NCBI GenBank assembly: GCA_010909165.1
Contig: MU008168.1
Span: 248,001-312,000, forward strand
DNA: 64,000 nucleotides
Reading direction: 5' to 3'
Origin: Anthoceros angustus
Lineage: Eukaryota > Streptophyta > Anthocerotopsida > Anthocerotales > Anthocerotaceae
The notes beneath the pieces were generated by a model. It did not search any database. It had not been told where the DNA came from and saw only the letters and a program-made list of their open reading frames with translations. Both the position numbers and the translations under genes were made by a program. Shown piece after piece: positions 1 to 12,780 of the stretch; the first letter of the stretch is position 1; every line of letters begins with the position of its first letter.

Positions 1-3000
1 AAATATGAAGTTCTTGAAATCCTCCGACTTTTGCAAATTCTCCACATCCTTTATTGTCAACGCCGTGGAAAGAAAAACGTTAGAGCAGGACACCACATTC
101 CTATTGTATTCAAACAAGGTCGATGATGAAGGAGGGTGTGAAAGACGCCACCGACCGCGCCTTCACACCCTCCATCGACAAATTTGGTTTGCGGTGCCCG
201 CACGCCGGCGCCGCCGCCGCCCGCCGTAGGTAGAGCAGACATATGGCGCCGGCGCCGTGACATGTGCAGTTCACAAGATTCAGAGGGGGGAGGCGCGCCG
301 GCCGGCGCCTCCCCACTATCGTGCCATTCTCGACAGAGCGGGACGCCGCCACGGCCTCAATGCAAACGAAAACCAAAGCGACTCATTGTCGTGGTGACGG
401 ATCTCACCTTCCCAAAGAAAAGCCGTTTGAAACCGAGCAATCATGTCGTCCGTTGAGTGTAGGGATATTCCTTCCTCACTTCCTCGAAGATGAGCACTCG
501 GATGTTTAGCCATGGCCACTTGAATAACATGCGGTTTCTTTCTTGAAGTAATTTCGTCCTCCATTCCTTTGAGATCGAGGATGCACAAGACCTTCCGCCG
601 TGACAAGAATCACGCCCACATTCACCCATCGTATACCGGAATGATTTCCGGGTTTGAGCATGTCTTTCGGCTTGAAATACACCGTTTCCACGTGTTTGGG
701 ATCATCTGTGACTTTCCTTTTCCCTTCCCTTTCTTGCCGCGCAGTATGTGCTTCTTCCGCCCGTAACTACCGCTTCCCACTTTGAAAAGATCTTATCAAT
801 ATTATCCCATACCTTGCCCTCGCTCATGATGCATGTATGTGTGTCATGTTGTCCACTTTGTTCTGCTTGTACACGTCATCTTCGCGGCCTTCATCATCTT
901 CAATTAATCCAAGAACCTTATAAAGATTGAACTTCCATGACATGGTCATCTGCACTCCATCCCGACGCGCAATAAGAAGCTCATCTCGTAAATATCTTAC
1001 ATTCAATAAAAGACATTTTCTTCCGCTTGTCGACATTGTGTTATGGTCGGTTGCAAGAACTCTCATCTCGTGCACCGTAAGCCCACAGATACATGCGCTT
1101 CAACATATTGAAAACGGACTTCCGAGCAATATCGCCAAGTGCTTCATAGCAAGATATGTGGTTCCCCAAGTACACCCATAATATATTTCTTGGCCCGAAT
1201 TTCGCCATCAACTTGCTAATATCGTTGCACTCCCGGGTCAATCATGCATGGCGTAACCCTTCTTCAATCCTTCCTTGAATAACTCGGGCTAGGTAGTTTG
1301 ACCATGCCTCGTCCACCTCCCGATTTGGGCATCCGGTGTAATAAAAGATCTTTCAAATTCTCAAGCTTTACGACTGCCTCCGAACAACTTTCTTGGCATA
1401 GGCGAGTCCACGATTATTGTCAATGGGTCGATTCGGATAGCATCTTCAAGTCTTTCCTCATCTCGCACATGGATGCTATGTTCTCTGGTGGGCTTCACTC
1501 ACGGTTTCCTTCCCGGATTTCTTCTTTCTCTTCCCCTGTGGAGCCTCGCTATGTGAGCGATGGTATGCCCTGCGGCCCACCATGCCTTGCTCTCCCACTC
1601 GAGTCCCTGTCCATACTCTCGGATCGGCGGACACGGAGGTGCCTCAATAGAACCGCGCCGCCCACCGCTCACCGTCTCTTCCGCAACAAGTGCAACCAGA
1701 TCGGCCGGCCGGCGCCCAACCCTTCGCAGTGCCTTGGGAACCCGAAACCGGTTGGGGTCCGTGTAACCAGTCTCAAAGACTTATCAGGAGGGGGCCGGCC
1801 GGCGCCTCACCTCCGCGATACCACTGGGTACCTCCATGGAGGAGCCGGAAAAGGAATGTCCAAGAACATCCTTCCATCCTCGCCTCCCGAAAGTCGCCAT
1901 CGTCGGAGTGGCCAAGGACGTCGGGTATACACCCATCCTCCTCATCAGATGGGCCGAGCTCACTAGCTGCACTGCGCTCGGCTTCGGTGAGCCCGTCATG
2001 CACATTCTGTCGAAGCTGGGCTCTGACTCGTCGTTGTGACATTTCCCTCCTATGCTGGATGACGGATTCGGTAATCTTCCCGCATATGGTCGTAATCGTG
2101 CTCTAGCTTGAGCATCCCAAAAGTAAAAAGGATTGAGGAAACGCAAGATAGAAGGCACAAGTCATGGAAACCAACATACAACGATTTGCATCAAGCGCCT
2201 TGAAAACCTTATTCCAAAGTTTTACTTATATCGACGATAGCATTTCAAATCCTCCACCAGTTTGAAGGATCGCACTTCTTGCTTTGGAAGCCATGTAGGT
2301 GACCTCATAAGCCTTGTACATGGTTTCATCTTCGCTTATCCGATCAAATACCAAAGGCTTTGTTGTACGACATCAAACACAGCTCTCGTCCATCCATATC
2401 CACGATCATAGAACCCAGCCCTTGCTCTGGTTTTGGCAAGGCCCCTTGAACCCTCGACCCACAGTTTCAATAGAGGAGTCCAAAAATTGTTCTCCTCCGA
2501 AGGCTCCTCATCCTGTGTCAACATCCAGTCCTTCTCGAGCAGAACAGTGGCCTCCACCTTGCTCCCCAACCGACGTATGGCAACAGTATCCTCATAGTTA
2601 AATGGCGTTGGAATAGGCGCTGGCACTGATTGCCTGTGGGGTCTCTTCCCTCGGTCTCCTCCCTGCGCAGCCTTCTCCTTCGTTGTGCTGGCCTTCCCAG
2701 ATGTTAGGCTGCCCGATTTCCCATGCCCAATTGACAAATTACCTCCAGGGCTGGTGCTTGATGGCTGGTTGTATCTCGCGCCCACCACCGGAGGTAGGCG
2801 CGTGCCTTCTCCGACATCCACACCGAAATTCCGCCGCATCCTTCTTCTTCCGCCGGGATTTCTTGGTTTTGGGCATCGGGTCGGGATGTTGCCTCGGTTC
2901 TCCACGTTCCTTCCTACTTGTCTTCCGCCATCCTCAAGAGATTAGATACAATCGCCATAGGAAGCCAATTCAAAGAAGGAATCGTCACAACTTGAAGGAA

Positions 3001-5399
3001 ATTTGCGAGCAGGAAGGGGAGGGCCATACCAAGACTATGTGAATCGGAAGAGGAAATGGCGGAGGATCGCGCGTGGAGAAGTCGCGTCTTTGGGAGCGCC
3101 AAAAGTCCTTCGCCGAGAGTTGATGCCGAGGCGGCCGCCACCGTCTGTCTGGAAGAACTTGCTCGCTCTCTCGGGGTTACTCTCCACTGAATCAGTATGA
3201 CGCTCGGTCACGTCATACACATGTGCCGCAACCCTAACCATAAATGTCAATTAAGGAAATGATTACGGAAAACCATTTATAGGACCCTAAGTCAAAAGCC
3301 GTACATGTGAACCCCAATGCCGAAAACAATGAAGAGGCGGTGTGCCTCGCGCCAAGTTCTACCGGTGAAGATCTTTCGGTTTATTTGCTCATAATGGCAT
3401 TTCCACCTTACCTTACCTTGCCGCCTATGTCATGGCATACCACGCCTGTGAAGAGTGAGGACCATATTTCGGAGGTTAGAGGTGCGGAGTCCTCGGCCGA
3501 CAATGTTGCGCCACCCACACATCGCTTGTCGAAGAGGTCGAGTTTGTCACCACAAGTGCATTCCTCACTTCGTTTGTGCGATCAAGGGGAACATGTACTT
3601 GAGAACAAGTGTTGGGTTTGCATCCTCTCGTCTCTGCGTCCCATGTAATGACCGACATTGATGTTGTCGCAGGGAACAGGTGTGGAAGAGGGGTCTTTGA
3701 TTTTGATGGTAGGTGACTCTCTTGTGAGGAGCCAAGGATGGTCAGATGAATGGGGCCCCGCCGCCCGATCATGAGCAACGAAAACGAGTCCGAACTCCGG
3801 AAGGTTAGTTTGCCTTCAACAAGAAGCGACTTGTTTGCGGTGAAGACAATGTTGTGGCGAATAGTCCACCCCATCCGTGGCGATTCCATCTCATGCACAC
3901 CGCGAAGTGGTATTGCGGTAATGCTCGCCGCCATCGACAAGCGCCCTCTCCGGATTCCGCGTGTGCCCATGACCCCGTGAACTTGAACTTATATGCGCCA
4001 TTGATGGGAATCCGCATCCAGCGAAGACACCGGAAGGAAGGGAGATGGGGTGCGTAATCCGTGGTTTGTTCCGCCAAGGAGCGATGAGGATGACCGCAGG
4101 ATCGAGTTCTTCCACAAGCAAATGATCCGTGGATCGAGGATGGGGATGATGACTTTGTTCACCCTCCCCGGTGCATCCGGAACATTCCATCCCAAGCCTT
4201 TAAGTGAGACATTGATGACAACAAAGTCAAGTGGACAGCGCACGGCGGGTGTCTTTGCAAAAATGTGAATGGAGAAGGTGACGGCAGACTTTCTTAAACC
4301 GTGTTGCAACCAAATGTGCATGCAGAGTTGACCAAGCAAGGCCTTGAGCAACGATATAGGTTCCTCACAATGTGCGTGCAAGAGCAAGAGACATTTCTTC
4401 AAAGCCTCGTACATCGGGACCCGAGTCAAACTAACAAAGAAAGAGTTTTACGCATGTTATGGGATCGGTTCCTCTACGTGAAGGCCTAAGAGTATATTGT
4501 ATGGGGCACAATGATACGAGGAATCGAAAGGGAGGGTCATGAGGAATGCCCGTGGGATAGTGTTCGAACCAACCCAATTCATAAGTCCCGTCATGCACTT
4601 GGTGCTCTAGCGTGGATGGATAATGCTTTTCGCTCATGGTGAAAGACTCAACGTGCGGTGTATAACCACCGACACCTATACAAAGCTGGAGATATGGTCA
4701 TTGTACAAACGGCGGTCAAAGCTCGTCTCAGCTTTGTGACGACGTGGTTTTTGAAGTTATGGAAATCTAACTTCACCGAGTGAAGATTCCCAAATCCAAC
4801 AGTTCTCGACCGCTCAATATGTCTGGTTAAAGACCACCATTCGAATACAACTCGGAAGGTTGATCAAGGTAGATATCACTCTACCACTAGTACAACCCAT
4901 CTCGGTGGGAGGAGTTTTTCGTGTTCATCCCATAGTTCGCCGAATGAGCACCGGGTATGCGGATGGTTCAAAACTGAAATGAGGGTGGCGCCCGCCGCGC
5001 CACCCATGATGACCGCTGCATCAAGTTGCTCGAGTACCATGTTTGAAACTCGGTCCTTGTTCATGGATGGCCCTGGTTGTAGGTTTGATTGGTCGAGTTT
5101 AGGGGCCCGGGCGCGGCTGCCGGCGCCTGGCCCCATCCACCTTCAAACTCGCCAACCATAATATATGACCTAGAAGGTGGACGTTTTGTAGATTTTAGAT
5201 TGGGGAAGATGGTAAATGTATGTGTGAAGAGGTGATAGTCCACGACATCGGTTTGTTGTATGCAATGGGTTTCATGGATTCTGTCTTCGCTTGTGGTGTG
5301 GAAGAAGCGTGTTTGTATGTGTGAAATTGGGGAACGTGAAAACTTGGAAGGATGTGACACTTGGAACGTGTTTGGTCAGGAAAAAATATCAGCCGTTAG
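1..5399. other. Decayed accessory sequence, no intact gene
   Basis: No open frame here looks like a recognisable protein and no splice-joined gene could be built. Several short frames on both strands look like remnants of longer coding sequence interrupted every 50-100 codons, as expected for an old transposon or a stretch with many indel errors. The longest is the minus-strand frame at 2,336-2,905, listed separately. GC-rich palindromic islands with core CCGGCGCC stand at about 250, 290-312, 1,700, 1,795 and 5,115. The tract probably belongs with the DUF7869-type relic that follows, but that link is inferred only from adjacency. Confidence 0.5.
2336..2905 (-). pseudogene. Unrecognised 189-codon frame in decayed tract
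   Basis: This is the longest uninterrupted frame in the first 6 kb. The predicted product is basic and Gly/Pro/Ser-rich in its first 100 residues, with many Arg, then becomes more ordinary, with a hydrophobic and aromatic C-terminal third. I recognise no domain. The proline/glycine/arginine-rich start resembles gag-like or zinc-knuckle proteins of plant retroelements in composition only; no CCHC knuckle is present. It may be a chance open frame in GC-rich sequence. No start context, intron or neighbour supports a function. Confidence 0.2.
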
Positions 5400-6900
5400 A
5401 GGCACACCGCGGCTGCAGGAGGAGCGGGAAAAATGGCAAAACACCGTGAAAAGAGTTACAGGAACCGGATAAGTACATGCTCCTCGCTATAGACGGAATG
5501 GACCAAGAAGACCGAGATTCCACACTTTCGTTGGCCAAAGAATCTTGATGAGGACGCTGTATCTGCACGTAGTGGGTTGCATGATCCACAATTATACGAC
5601 GCAGCAAGAGTGTTTTTGCACTATGCCAATTTGAGGAACGATGCGAATCGACAATCGTGATTATTCAAGATGTTATTCTTAATTATAAAGGAGTGCTACC
5701 CAAAGTGCTCTATTTGCAGCTTGACAACACTTGCCGGAAAACAAGAACCAGCTGTTGTTTCGTGATTTGAACATGCTAGTTGATATGGGAACTTTTCGGT
5801 GAAGGTTGGGTTCCTCCTTGTTGGGCACACTCACCAAATCGACCAAATGTTCTCTTGCTTTTCCAAAAGCTTGAAGCACAAGGAGGCACACACTCTTCCG
5901 CGTGGCTACATCGGTTCATGCATACACGCCTACACCGGAGATCAAAGTTTTGGGAGGTCCGGACTTCCTCATATGTATGGCCGATTAGACAAGGCGATGG
6001 TCCAGCATATTCATCGGTGAGAAAATTGAACAACTTATCTTTCCAGACCGCTTTAAAATCACCAGAGAAGACAAACCACTGGGGTGGTGATGAATTAGGA
6101 GCAAGCAATATTCGACATCGATGTATTGGGAAACCGGCCGGGTTGGAGTTTTTGAAATTTGTCCCTCCAACGACATAACAACAAGACCGCCGGCCCGGCT
6201 CGAGACAAGAAAGGGACGGGGTTATCTCCAAGGAGTGGCACATTTGAGAGCGGGTCTGCTGAGCGCCATATGTGATTGGGGATGGTATGGATGGTGGGAA
6301 GCATTCAGGTGGACCAAGAAGAAATCGCAATAATCGTGGAGAACAACATTGGGCTCAGAAGTGCCGTGGAAATGGTTCTCTCGAATCGGAAGAAAGCAAC
6401 CACTCCAAGTTCCCGATGAAGCTATCCTAGAGGAGGCGTTGCTAAGAGAACTCCCCAACGGATATGTACTTGGGGCCTTACCGGCGGTTGGGAAGCGGCG
6501 AGAAATGGCACGCTTGCATGGAGATGTAAAAGACATAAAGGAAGGATGTTCATCGCAGTACAGCCGATACGCATAATCGCCTTTCCGGATTGGGAAAGTT
6601 AATCGTGAGGTTGGATGTGGAAGAGCCTCATTTCACGTACTGGATCGAGCACAGATGCATATGAAGGCGGATCGTGGAAGAATATGTGATTCTGCACTTC
6701 CACCGAGCATGGGATTGGAAGGAAAAAGGGTGGGAAGGCAAATTTCAAGAATGTTCAAGAAGTCTTCATCAATAAAACCGTCATCTTGTATTATGGGTTC
6801 GTTTGAATTCGTAAACATCTCTATTCCATTGACAAAAAGCGATCGTGATAAGTTGAATGAATTGGGCTTCATCGAGCCACCAAAGTGCACCAAGATAGAA
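5400..6900 (+). pseudogene. DUF7869-type element protein, decayed
   Basis: Around 5,690-5,880 the plus strand, read across small frame changes, gives the order LPKVLYLQLDNTCR, then a leucine-rich stretch, then VGFLLVGHTHQIDQMFS. The pairing of a QLDNT motif with FLLVGHTH-x-IDQ-F-S is characteristic of the DUF7869 family, as I recall a large uncharacterised family found in many copies in some plant, algal and animal genomes and suspected to travel with transposons. Three frames are needed to read about 200 bases, so this copy cannot make a full protein as assembled. Downstream pieces (6,100-6,180 EFLKFVPP; 6,655-6,909) may be its C-terminal part. Biochemical function of the family is unknown. 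Confidence 0.6.
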
Positions 6901-6967
6901 AGACGGTGAGGACATCGGGCCCTTGGACATGGAAGGTGTCAATTCGGAGATGAGTGAAAAGATGTAT

Positions 6968-9150
6968 GAAGTGGAGGCAAACATCGGTGGACATCGAGAC
7001 AAGAGGGTTTACTCTGGCGGTGCCGACCGCCAAGTGTTAGGCTCAAAGTGGGAGCTCGCGTTAGTGATAGGGAATCACCGTTGGTGCTATCATTCGGATC
7101 GGAAGTTGAAGAAGTTGGAGTCACTCGGCCGTAGCGCAGTGACAGGATAATGGCAGCGCGGCCGGCGCCCGCCATTTTTCACCATCCTTAGTAGCATGGA
7201 AACCGCTTTTCCGCACCCTGTATTGTACATTTTGTTCGCAAATCGATATAACCCATCCGTGACGATGCCTAAATCCTAAATCGTGGAATTGATAGCTGTG
7301 GCGCCGCCCACCACCGCTGAGCGCCTTCTTGCCAAAACAAAAGACTATGGGTTCGGACGGTTCGGAAAGAAGTACCATTCTTTACCAATGATGACTGTGA
7401 AGATTGCCTAATGTCTTCAAAAGACCTTGTTTATTTAGACTGCCTCAACAACCCAGTTCCCTTTTAGTCCTTCCGGTACTTATGGTAAGCATGGGTAATA
7501 TGCCAAATTCGATGGCCGAACCACGCCTAACCCTTTGTGTGATGGAGACACGCCCGGACCAATTTCATCCCTTATCGACCCTTATTTTCAGTGCCTTCGA
7601 CCGATGTTGCCCAAAGCAGACCCATCCCAAACCCCTTCCGACGATATTTGGTTGAAAACCCTCATCAGATATATTAACCTCTTCCAAGATTAGCATGTTT
7701 TGAGTTTGTTTCAAGAAGGCGCTCAAGAAGCCGAAGTGCGTGAAAGGACCGAACATGTGAAGAAGTTGCAAGGAAAGCCTGTGAATGTCCGGGACTAGAA
7801 AGAAGGAGATGGCACACTCCGCGGCTGGTTTTAATGTTAGGGATATTTCGCATAATCGATATTCTCAAGGATCTGATTGGTGGTGAGGAGTTTATTGTTA
7901 GTGTGTTTGGGCCGATAGCTGGGAAGAACGAAGGGTTCAAGTGGTCTCGAAAACGCGTTGCAAGTTGCAAGGTGATTTCCCAGTGCGAGTGGGAAAACAT
8001 TGATGATTTGTGTTACTGTGTGTACCAGAAGCGGCCCTCTAAGGGAAAGAAGTTCATTCCTAGGAAGATGGCACTTGGAGTTCTTGTGGAGAAGTTGAAA
8101 GTTGTTTCCATTGATTGGTTCACTTATGACAAGACAACAAAGGCCCTTCGTGTAGGGGGTGTGGTTCGAAGAGCAGAAACATCGAAAAAGAAGATGCAAT
8201 GTGAGGATGTTGTAGTGGAGGACAAAAGGGATGTGAGGTACATATGTTTCATGGATGGCTCAAGCACAAGGGATCTTCCCGTGAGGAGAGTATTAGCCAA
8301 CACGCCTCATGCTCGGAGTCCAAGGTGCTAGTATCTCGTGGAGAGCAGATTCAGCAAAGGAAAGCCCATTCGGACAAGGAAGAGCTACAAACAAAGGTGC
8401 CGTGGTGGAAACTAATGCGACTAAAGATCCGTGGAGTCCACTTCTCATGAGGTGGTGCATTCGTACATGGCATGGGAGATATGGCTATGTCTAGACGTCA
8501 TGGCACCTTCTTGGAAACTGCTCTAGAGGATCTTGTTGTTGTTACAAAGCAGGTGAAGCTCCAAGAGAGAGTTCTCTTGGAGGTGTGTGAGGAAGTTGAC
8601 AAGCTGAAAAAAGGTCTAGGAGACGTGGCCTTGGAGAAGTATGAGCTGAGAGTTGCATCAACCAGCGAAGAAGTGAAGACAACACAGCTGCGTTCTTTGG
8701 TTGAAAGGGAGGAGGGGTTGGTGTCTGAACTTGCCACCTGGCAGCAGAAGCTGCACAAGGCTAAGGAGTGTGTGGAGATACGGAGAAAAGGGGTGGCGCT
8801 GCATGAGCAAGACATGGGCGGCACACCGTGAATTGTCTTCCTTGATGAGGCGACCAGCAAGGCCTCTTTGGCCACCAGCTTGGATTGAAGCCCCTCTTGA
8901 CTGTAGAGGTGCTATGGAGGTGAAGCTGAATGCTGTCCCTTATGTACCAGGTGTGTTCACTGCTCAATGTTGGGTGATGAAGAGTGATTGTCACCACTTT
9001 TCCTTCAATGGTCTTCCTCTTAAATTTGAATATTTGCAAGTTACACCATGTGTAGAGTGCACTTGTGTCTGAATCGCTGGTTAGGTGGTTGGGGGCTCTA
9101 CTTTAGTGGTGTGCTGTGCTTATTATTGCGTTCCACTCAAGGGTTCATAT
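6968..9150 (+). repeat. 2.2 kb tandem duplication, copy A
   Basis: This copy starts at the string gtggaggcaaacatcggtgg, which recurs at about 9,155, and ends at the string gggttcatatgaagtgg, which recurs at about 11,360. The two units run head to tail with only a few bases between them. They match along their whole length. Differences are mostly insertions or deletions of 1-5 bases; substitutions are fewer. Each copy contains the same two broken frames, an unknown basic protein and a coiled-coil protein, described separately. Confidence 0.85.
7834..8831 (+). pseudogene. Unknown basic plus coiled-coil protein, copy A
   Basis: Two frames lie in order. The first (7,834-8,331) gives a Lys/Val-rich polypeptide with segments such as GGEEFIVSVFGPIAGKNEGF and IPRKMALGVLVEKLKVVSIDW. 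The second (8,472-8,831) gives a highly charged, heptad-like helix (ERVLLEVCEEVDKLKKGLGD and following residues) that should form a coiled coil. Copy B has the same pair at 10,100-10,566 and 10,664-11,035, with different frame breaks, so the ancestral sequence was probably one longer protein. I do not recognise it; a gag-like or plant-specific transposon protein is possible. A RING-like fragment follows about 2.8 kb downstream and could be its C-terminal part. Confidence 0.35.
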
Positions 9151-11370
9151 GAAGTGGAGGCAAACATCGGTGGACATCGGTAGACAAGAGGGTTTACTCG
9201 ACCGTCAAGGCCGACCGCCAAGTGTTAGGCTCAAAGTGGAGCTCGCGTTAGTGATAGGGAATCACCTGTTGGTGCAATCATTCGGTGACTGGAAGTTGAA
9301 GAAGTTGGAGTCACTTCCCCTGGTCGTAGGTTGCAGTGTCGGCGACAAGGACAAATGGCAAGGCGCCGGTGGGCCGGCGCCCGCCATTTTTCACCATCCT
9401 TTAGTAGCATGGAAACCGTTTTCCGCACCAGTCCTGTGTATTGTACATTTTGTTCGGCAAACTGTATATAACCCATCCGTACGCATGCCTAAATCCTAAA
9501 TCGTGGAATTAGCTCGGCGCGCCCACCGGCGCCTCGAGCGCCCTTCTTGCCAAAAACAAAAGACTATGGGTTCGACGACGGTTCGGAAAGAAGCACCATT
9601 CTTTACCAATGATGACTGAAGATTGCCCGCAATGTCTTCAAAAGACCTTGTTTATTTAGATCAGGCCTCAACAACCCGTTCCCTTTTAGTCCTTCCGGTA
9701 CTTATGGTAAGCAAGCATGGGTCGAATATGCCAAATTCGATGGCCGAACCACGCCCTAACCCTTTGTGTGATGGAGACACGCCCGGACGTCAATTTCATC
9801 CCTTATCGACCCTTATTTTCGTGCCTTCGACCGATGTTGCCCAAAGCAATGCGACCCATCCCAAACCCCTTCCGACGATATTTGGTTGAAAACCCTCATC
9901 AGATATTAACCCCTTCCAAGATTAGCATGTTTTGAGTTTGTTTCGAAGAAGGCGCTTCAGAAGAAGCTGGAAGTGCGTGAAAGGACCGAACATGTGAAGA
10001 AGTTGCAAGGAAAGCCTGTGAATGTCTGGGACTAGAAAGAAGGAGATGGCACACTCCGTCGTGCTGGTTTTAATGTTAGGGATATTTCGTACACTGATAT
10101 TCTCAAGGATCTGATTGGTGGTGAGGAGTTTATTGTTAGTGTGTTTGGGCCGATAGCTGGGAAGAACGAAGGGTTCAAGTGGTCTCGAAAACGCGTTGCA
10201 AGTTGCAAGGTGATTTCCCAGTGCGAGTGGGAAAACATTGATGATTTGTGTTATGTGTAAAAGGCCCTAGGGAAGAAGTTCATTCCTAGGAAGATGGCAC
10301 TTGGAGTTCTTGTGGAGAAGTTGAAAGTTGTTTCCATTGATTGGTTCACTTATGACAAGACAACAAAGGCCCTTCGTGTAGGGGGTGTGGTTCGAAGAGC
10401 AGAAACATCGAAAAAGAAGATGCAATGTGAGGATGTTGTAGTGGAGGACAAAAAGGGATGTGAGGTACATATGTTTGCGGATGGCGGTCAAGCACAAGGG
10501 GATCTTCCTGGTGAGGAGAGTATTAGCCAGCGAACACGCTCTCATGCTCGGAGTCCAAGGTGCTAGCATCTCCGGAGAGCAGATTCAGCAAAGGAAAGCC
10601 CATTCGCCAAGGAAGAGCTACAAACAAAGCAGCTGTGGTGGAAACCAATGCGACTAAAGATCCGTGGAGTCCACTTCTCATGAGGTGGTGGCTGAACCAT
10701 TCGTACATGGCACGAGCAAGTGGCTATGTCTAGACGCCATGGCACCTTCTTGGAACCGCCTAGAGGATCTTGTTGTTGTTACAGTAGTGAAGCTCCAAGA
10801 GAAAGTGCTCTTGGAGGTGTGTGAGGAAGTTGACAAGCTGAAAAAAGGTCTAGGAGACGTGGCCTTGGAGAAGTATGAGCTGAGAGTTGCATCAACCAGC
10901 GAAGAAGTGAAGACAACACAGCTGCGTTCTTTGGTTGAAAGGGAGGAGGGGTTGGTGTCTGAACTTGCCACCTGGCAGCAGGTCGCAAGGCTAAGGAGTG
11001 TGTGGAGATATGGAGAAAAGGGTGGCGCCGCATGAGCAAGACATGGCAGCACCGTGAATTGTCTTCCTTGATGAGGCGACCAGCAGGCCTCTTTGGCCAC
11101 CAGCTTGATTGAAGCCCCTCTTGACCGTAGAGGTGGTATGGAGGTGAAGTCAATGCCCCTTATGTACTGTGTGTTCACTGCTCAATGTTGGGTGATGAAG
11201 AGTGATTGTCACCACTTTTCCTTCAATGGTCTTCCTCTTAAATTTGAATATTTGCAAGTTACACCATGTGTAGAGTGCACTTGTGTCTGAATCGCTGGTT
11301 AGGTGGTTGGGGGCTCTACTTTAGTGGTGTGCTGTGCTTATTATTGCGTTCCACTCAAGGGTTCATATGA
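9151..11370 (+). repeat. 2.2 kb tandem duplication, copy B
   Basis: Head-to-tail partner of the unit at 6,968-9,150. The unknown protein frame (10,294-10,566) and coiled-coil frame (10,664-11,035) are repeated here. Near 10,250 copy B lacks about 10 bases present in copy A, whereas near 9,310-9,390 it has extra bases. Neither copy is consistently the longer one. That is what independent consensus errors in two copies, or decay of both, would look like. Confidence 0.85.
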
Positions 11371-11540
11371 AGTGGATGGTGCTCCAAGTGAGGTGGTAAT
11401 TATGGTGCTGCACGTAATATGGTGCTTTGGAGCACCATCCACTTGATGGTGCTCCTTATGTAGCTGCACTTTTTATGGTGCTTTGGAGCACTTTCCACTT
11501 GATGGTGCTACACTGTTTATGGTGCTTTGTTCAAGTGGAT
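11371..11540. repeat. Short self-complementary repeat (ggtgctttggagcacc)
   Basis: The string atggtgct recurs six or more times in 170 bases. Twice it lies in the partial palindrome ggtgctttggagcac(c) (about 11,421 and 11,478), separated by tccacttgatggtgctcc-like spacers. Each palindrome can fold into a 6-bp stem with a 4-base loop. It sits exactly at the right end of tandem copy B. It could be a small satellite or the structured end of a transposon. Confidence 0.6.
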
Positions 11541-11642
11541 GCAGATGTCATGGTGCCTGTTTGTAGTGGTCTAGGTTGAAGTGGAGCTTAATCAAGTGTA
11601 AGGTGAGTGAAGTGAAAACTGACCACTTGAAGTAACCTTAAC

Positions 11643-11918
11643 TTGTGCAAGTGCCATGGTGCACATAATTTTTTAGTTCTTCCTTGTGGACACTCCTACC
11701 ACGACTTTTGCCTCTACCAGCATTTGAGGGAGAGCAGTGTCTGTGCTTTCCGATCTTGTGGCTTGGAGGTTCCCCGCACGTGGTTGAGGGCAAAGGGATG
11801 GGCTTCTAGTGCTTTGAGTGTGTTCTCTAACATGGCTGAAGACTGGGAAGCCATACAGTTGGAGGAATGGGGTGCTGAATTTTATGAAGTCGGCTGGAAA
11901 GCGTGCAGGGTTCTTTGA
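11643..11918 (+). pseudogene. RING-finger-like fragment
   Basis: The frame has no ATG at its start and encodes CKCHGAHNFLVLPCGHSYHD followed by FCLYQHLRESSVC and FRSCG. The spacing P-C-G-H-x-Y-H-x2-F-C ... HL-x2-S-x2-C-x4-C is the second half of a RING (C3-H4-C5-C6-C7), preceded by a possible C1/C2 pair. RING fingers recruit E2 enzymes in ubiquitin ligases. Only the metal-binding half is clear, there is no start codon and the following sequence is unrecognised. I read it as a relic or one exon of a decayed gene, perhaps joined with the coiled-coil protein upstream. Confidence 0.4.
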
Positions 11919-12780
11919 TGTTAACAACTCCGCCACTGCACAACTATGGTTCTTCACCATGCGGGACGAGTTCTTCCCTGCAGTTTTCAACATTTGGGGG
12001 CTTGACACACCGGGGACAGGGACACCAGGAAATGCACGAACACCACCATCACGAATTGCTCCATCCACATTAAGCAGCCAGTCTCCTGCCAGAAATGTGG
12101 TGGCCAATCTGTGGCCTGGGGGAAATCGATTGTCCATATGTCCAGGTAATTAAGAAGTAGTGATGGTGGAGCACACTCCTCCTGATTAGCTGAGGAGTGC
12201 AGGCAACCAAGACATATGCACACGGTGGTGGAGACTTCTCGTATTACCCCTAGGATGAGCCCATAGGTGTTGGCTATTGGCGAGAAGGTAGTGGCGGATA
12301 TGATCACTGTTTTAGGGTGTGTACACCATTTGTCGAATCCTGGCTCTGATGGACAGAACTACCCTGGCACATCAGGTGGACCCTACGGTATGTCCCCATT
12401 CATCCGCGCCATTCCCACTGTTGCCTTCCAGCATTTTGATATGCCCCTAAGTACATATCACGCTGTAGTAGGTCCCTCAATAATGCCTCATCTAGCAAAG
12501 CTTTATCCGACACTTGAAGTGGTCAGGCTGTATGATCCACTTCTGCACGTGAAAACCACTTCCAAGGACGTTGTAGCACTAGCCCAATGTTATTCTCCAC
12601 AATGATAGCAATCTCCTTCTGGTCCACCCAAAAGGCTTCCCACCACTTGTACTCTTCAACACCTATGGACGCAAATCTTTTAACCCTTCTTGCGAATGGG
12701 CCACACCTTCCATCGGTGATAGGATACCCGCTTCCTTCTTGTCCCCCCTAGCTTCACCGCATGCATCGTAGGATGGTGCA
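11919..12780. other. No recognisable gene
   Basis: A plus-strand frame at 12,267-12,605 and a minus-strand frame at 11,673-12,137 are open for about 110-150 codons but resemble no family I know, and neither shows splice signals or neighbours that support it. Nothing else is seen. Confidence 0.4.
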
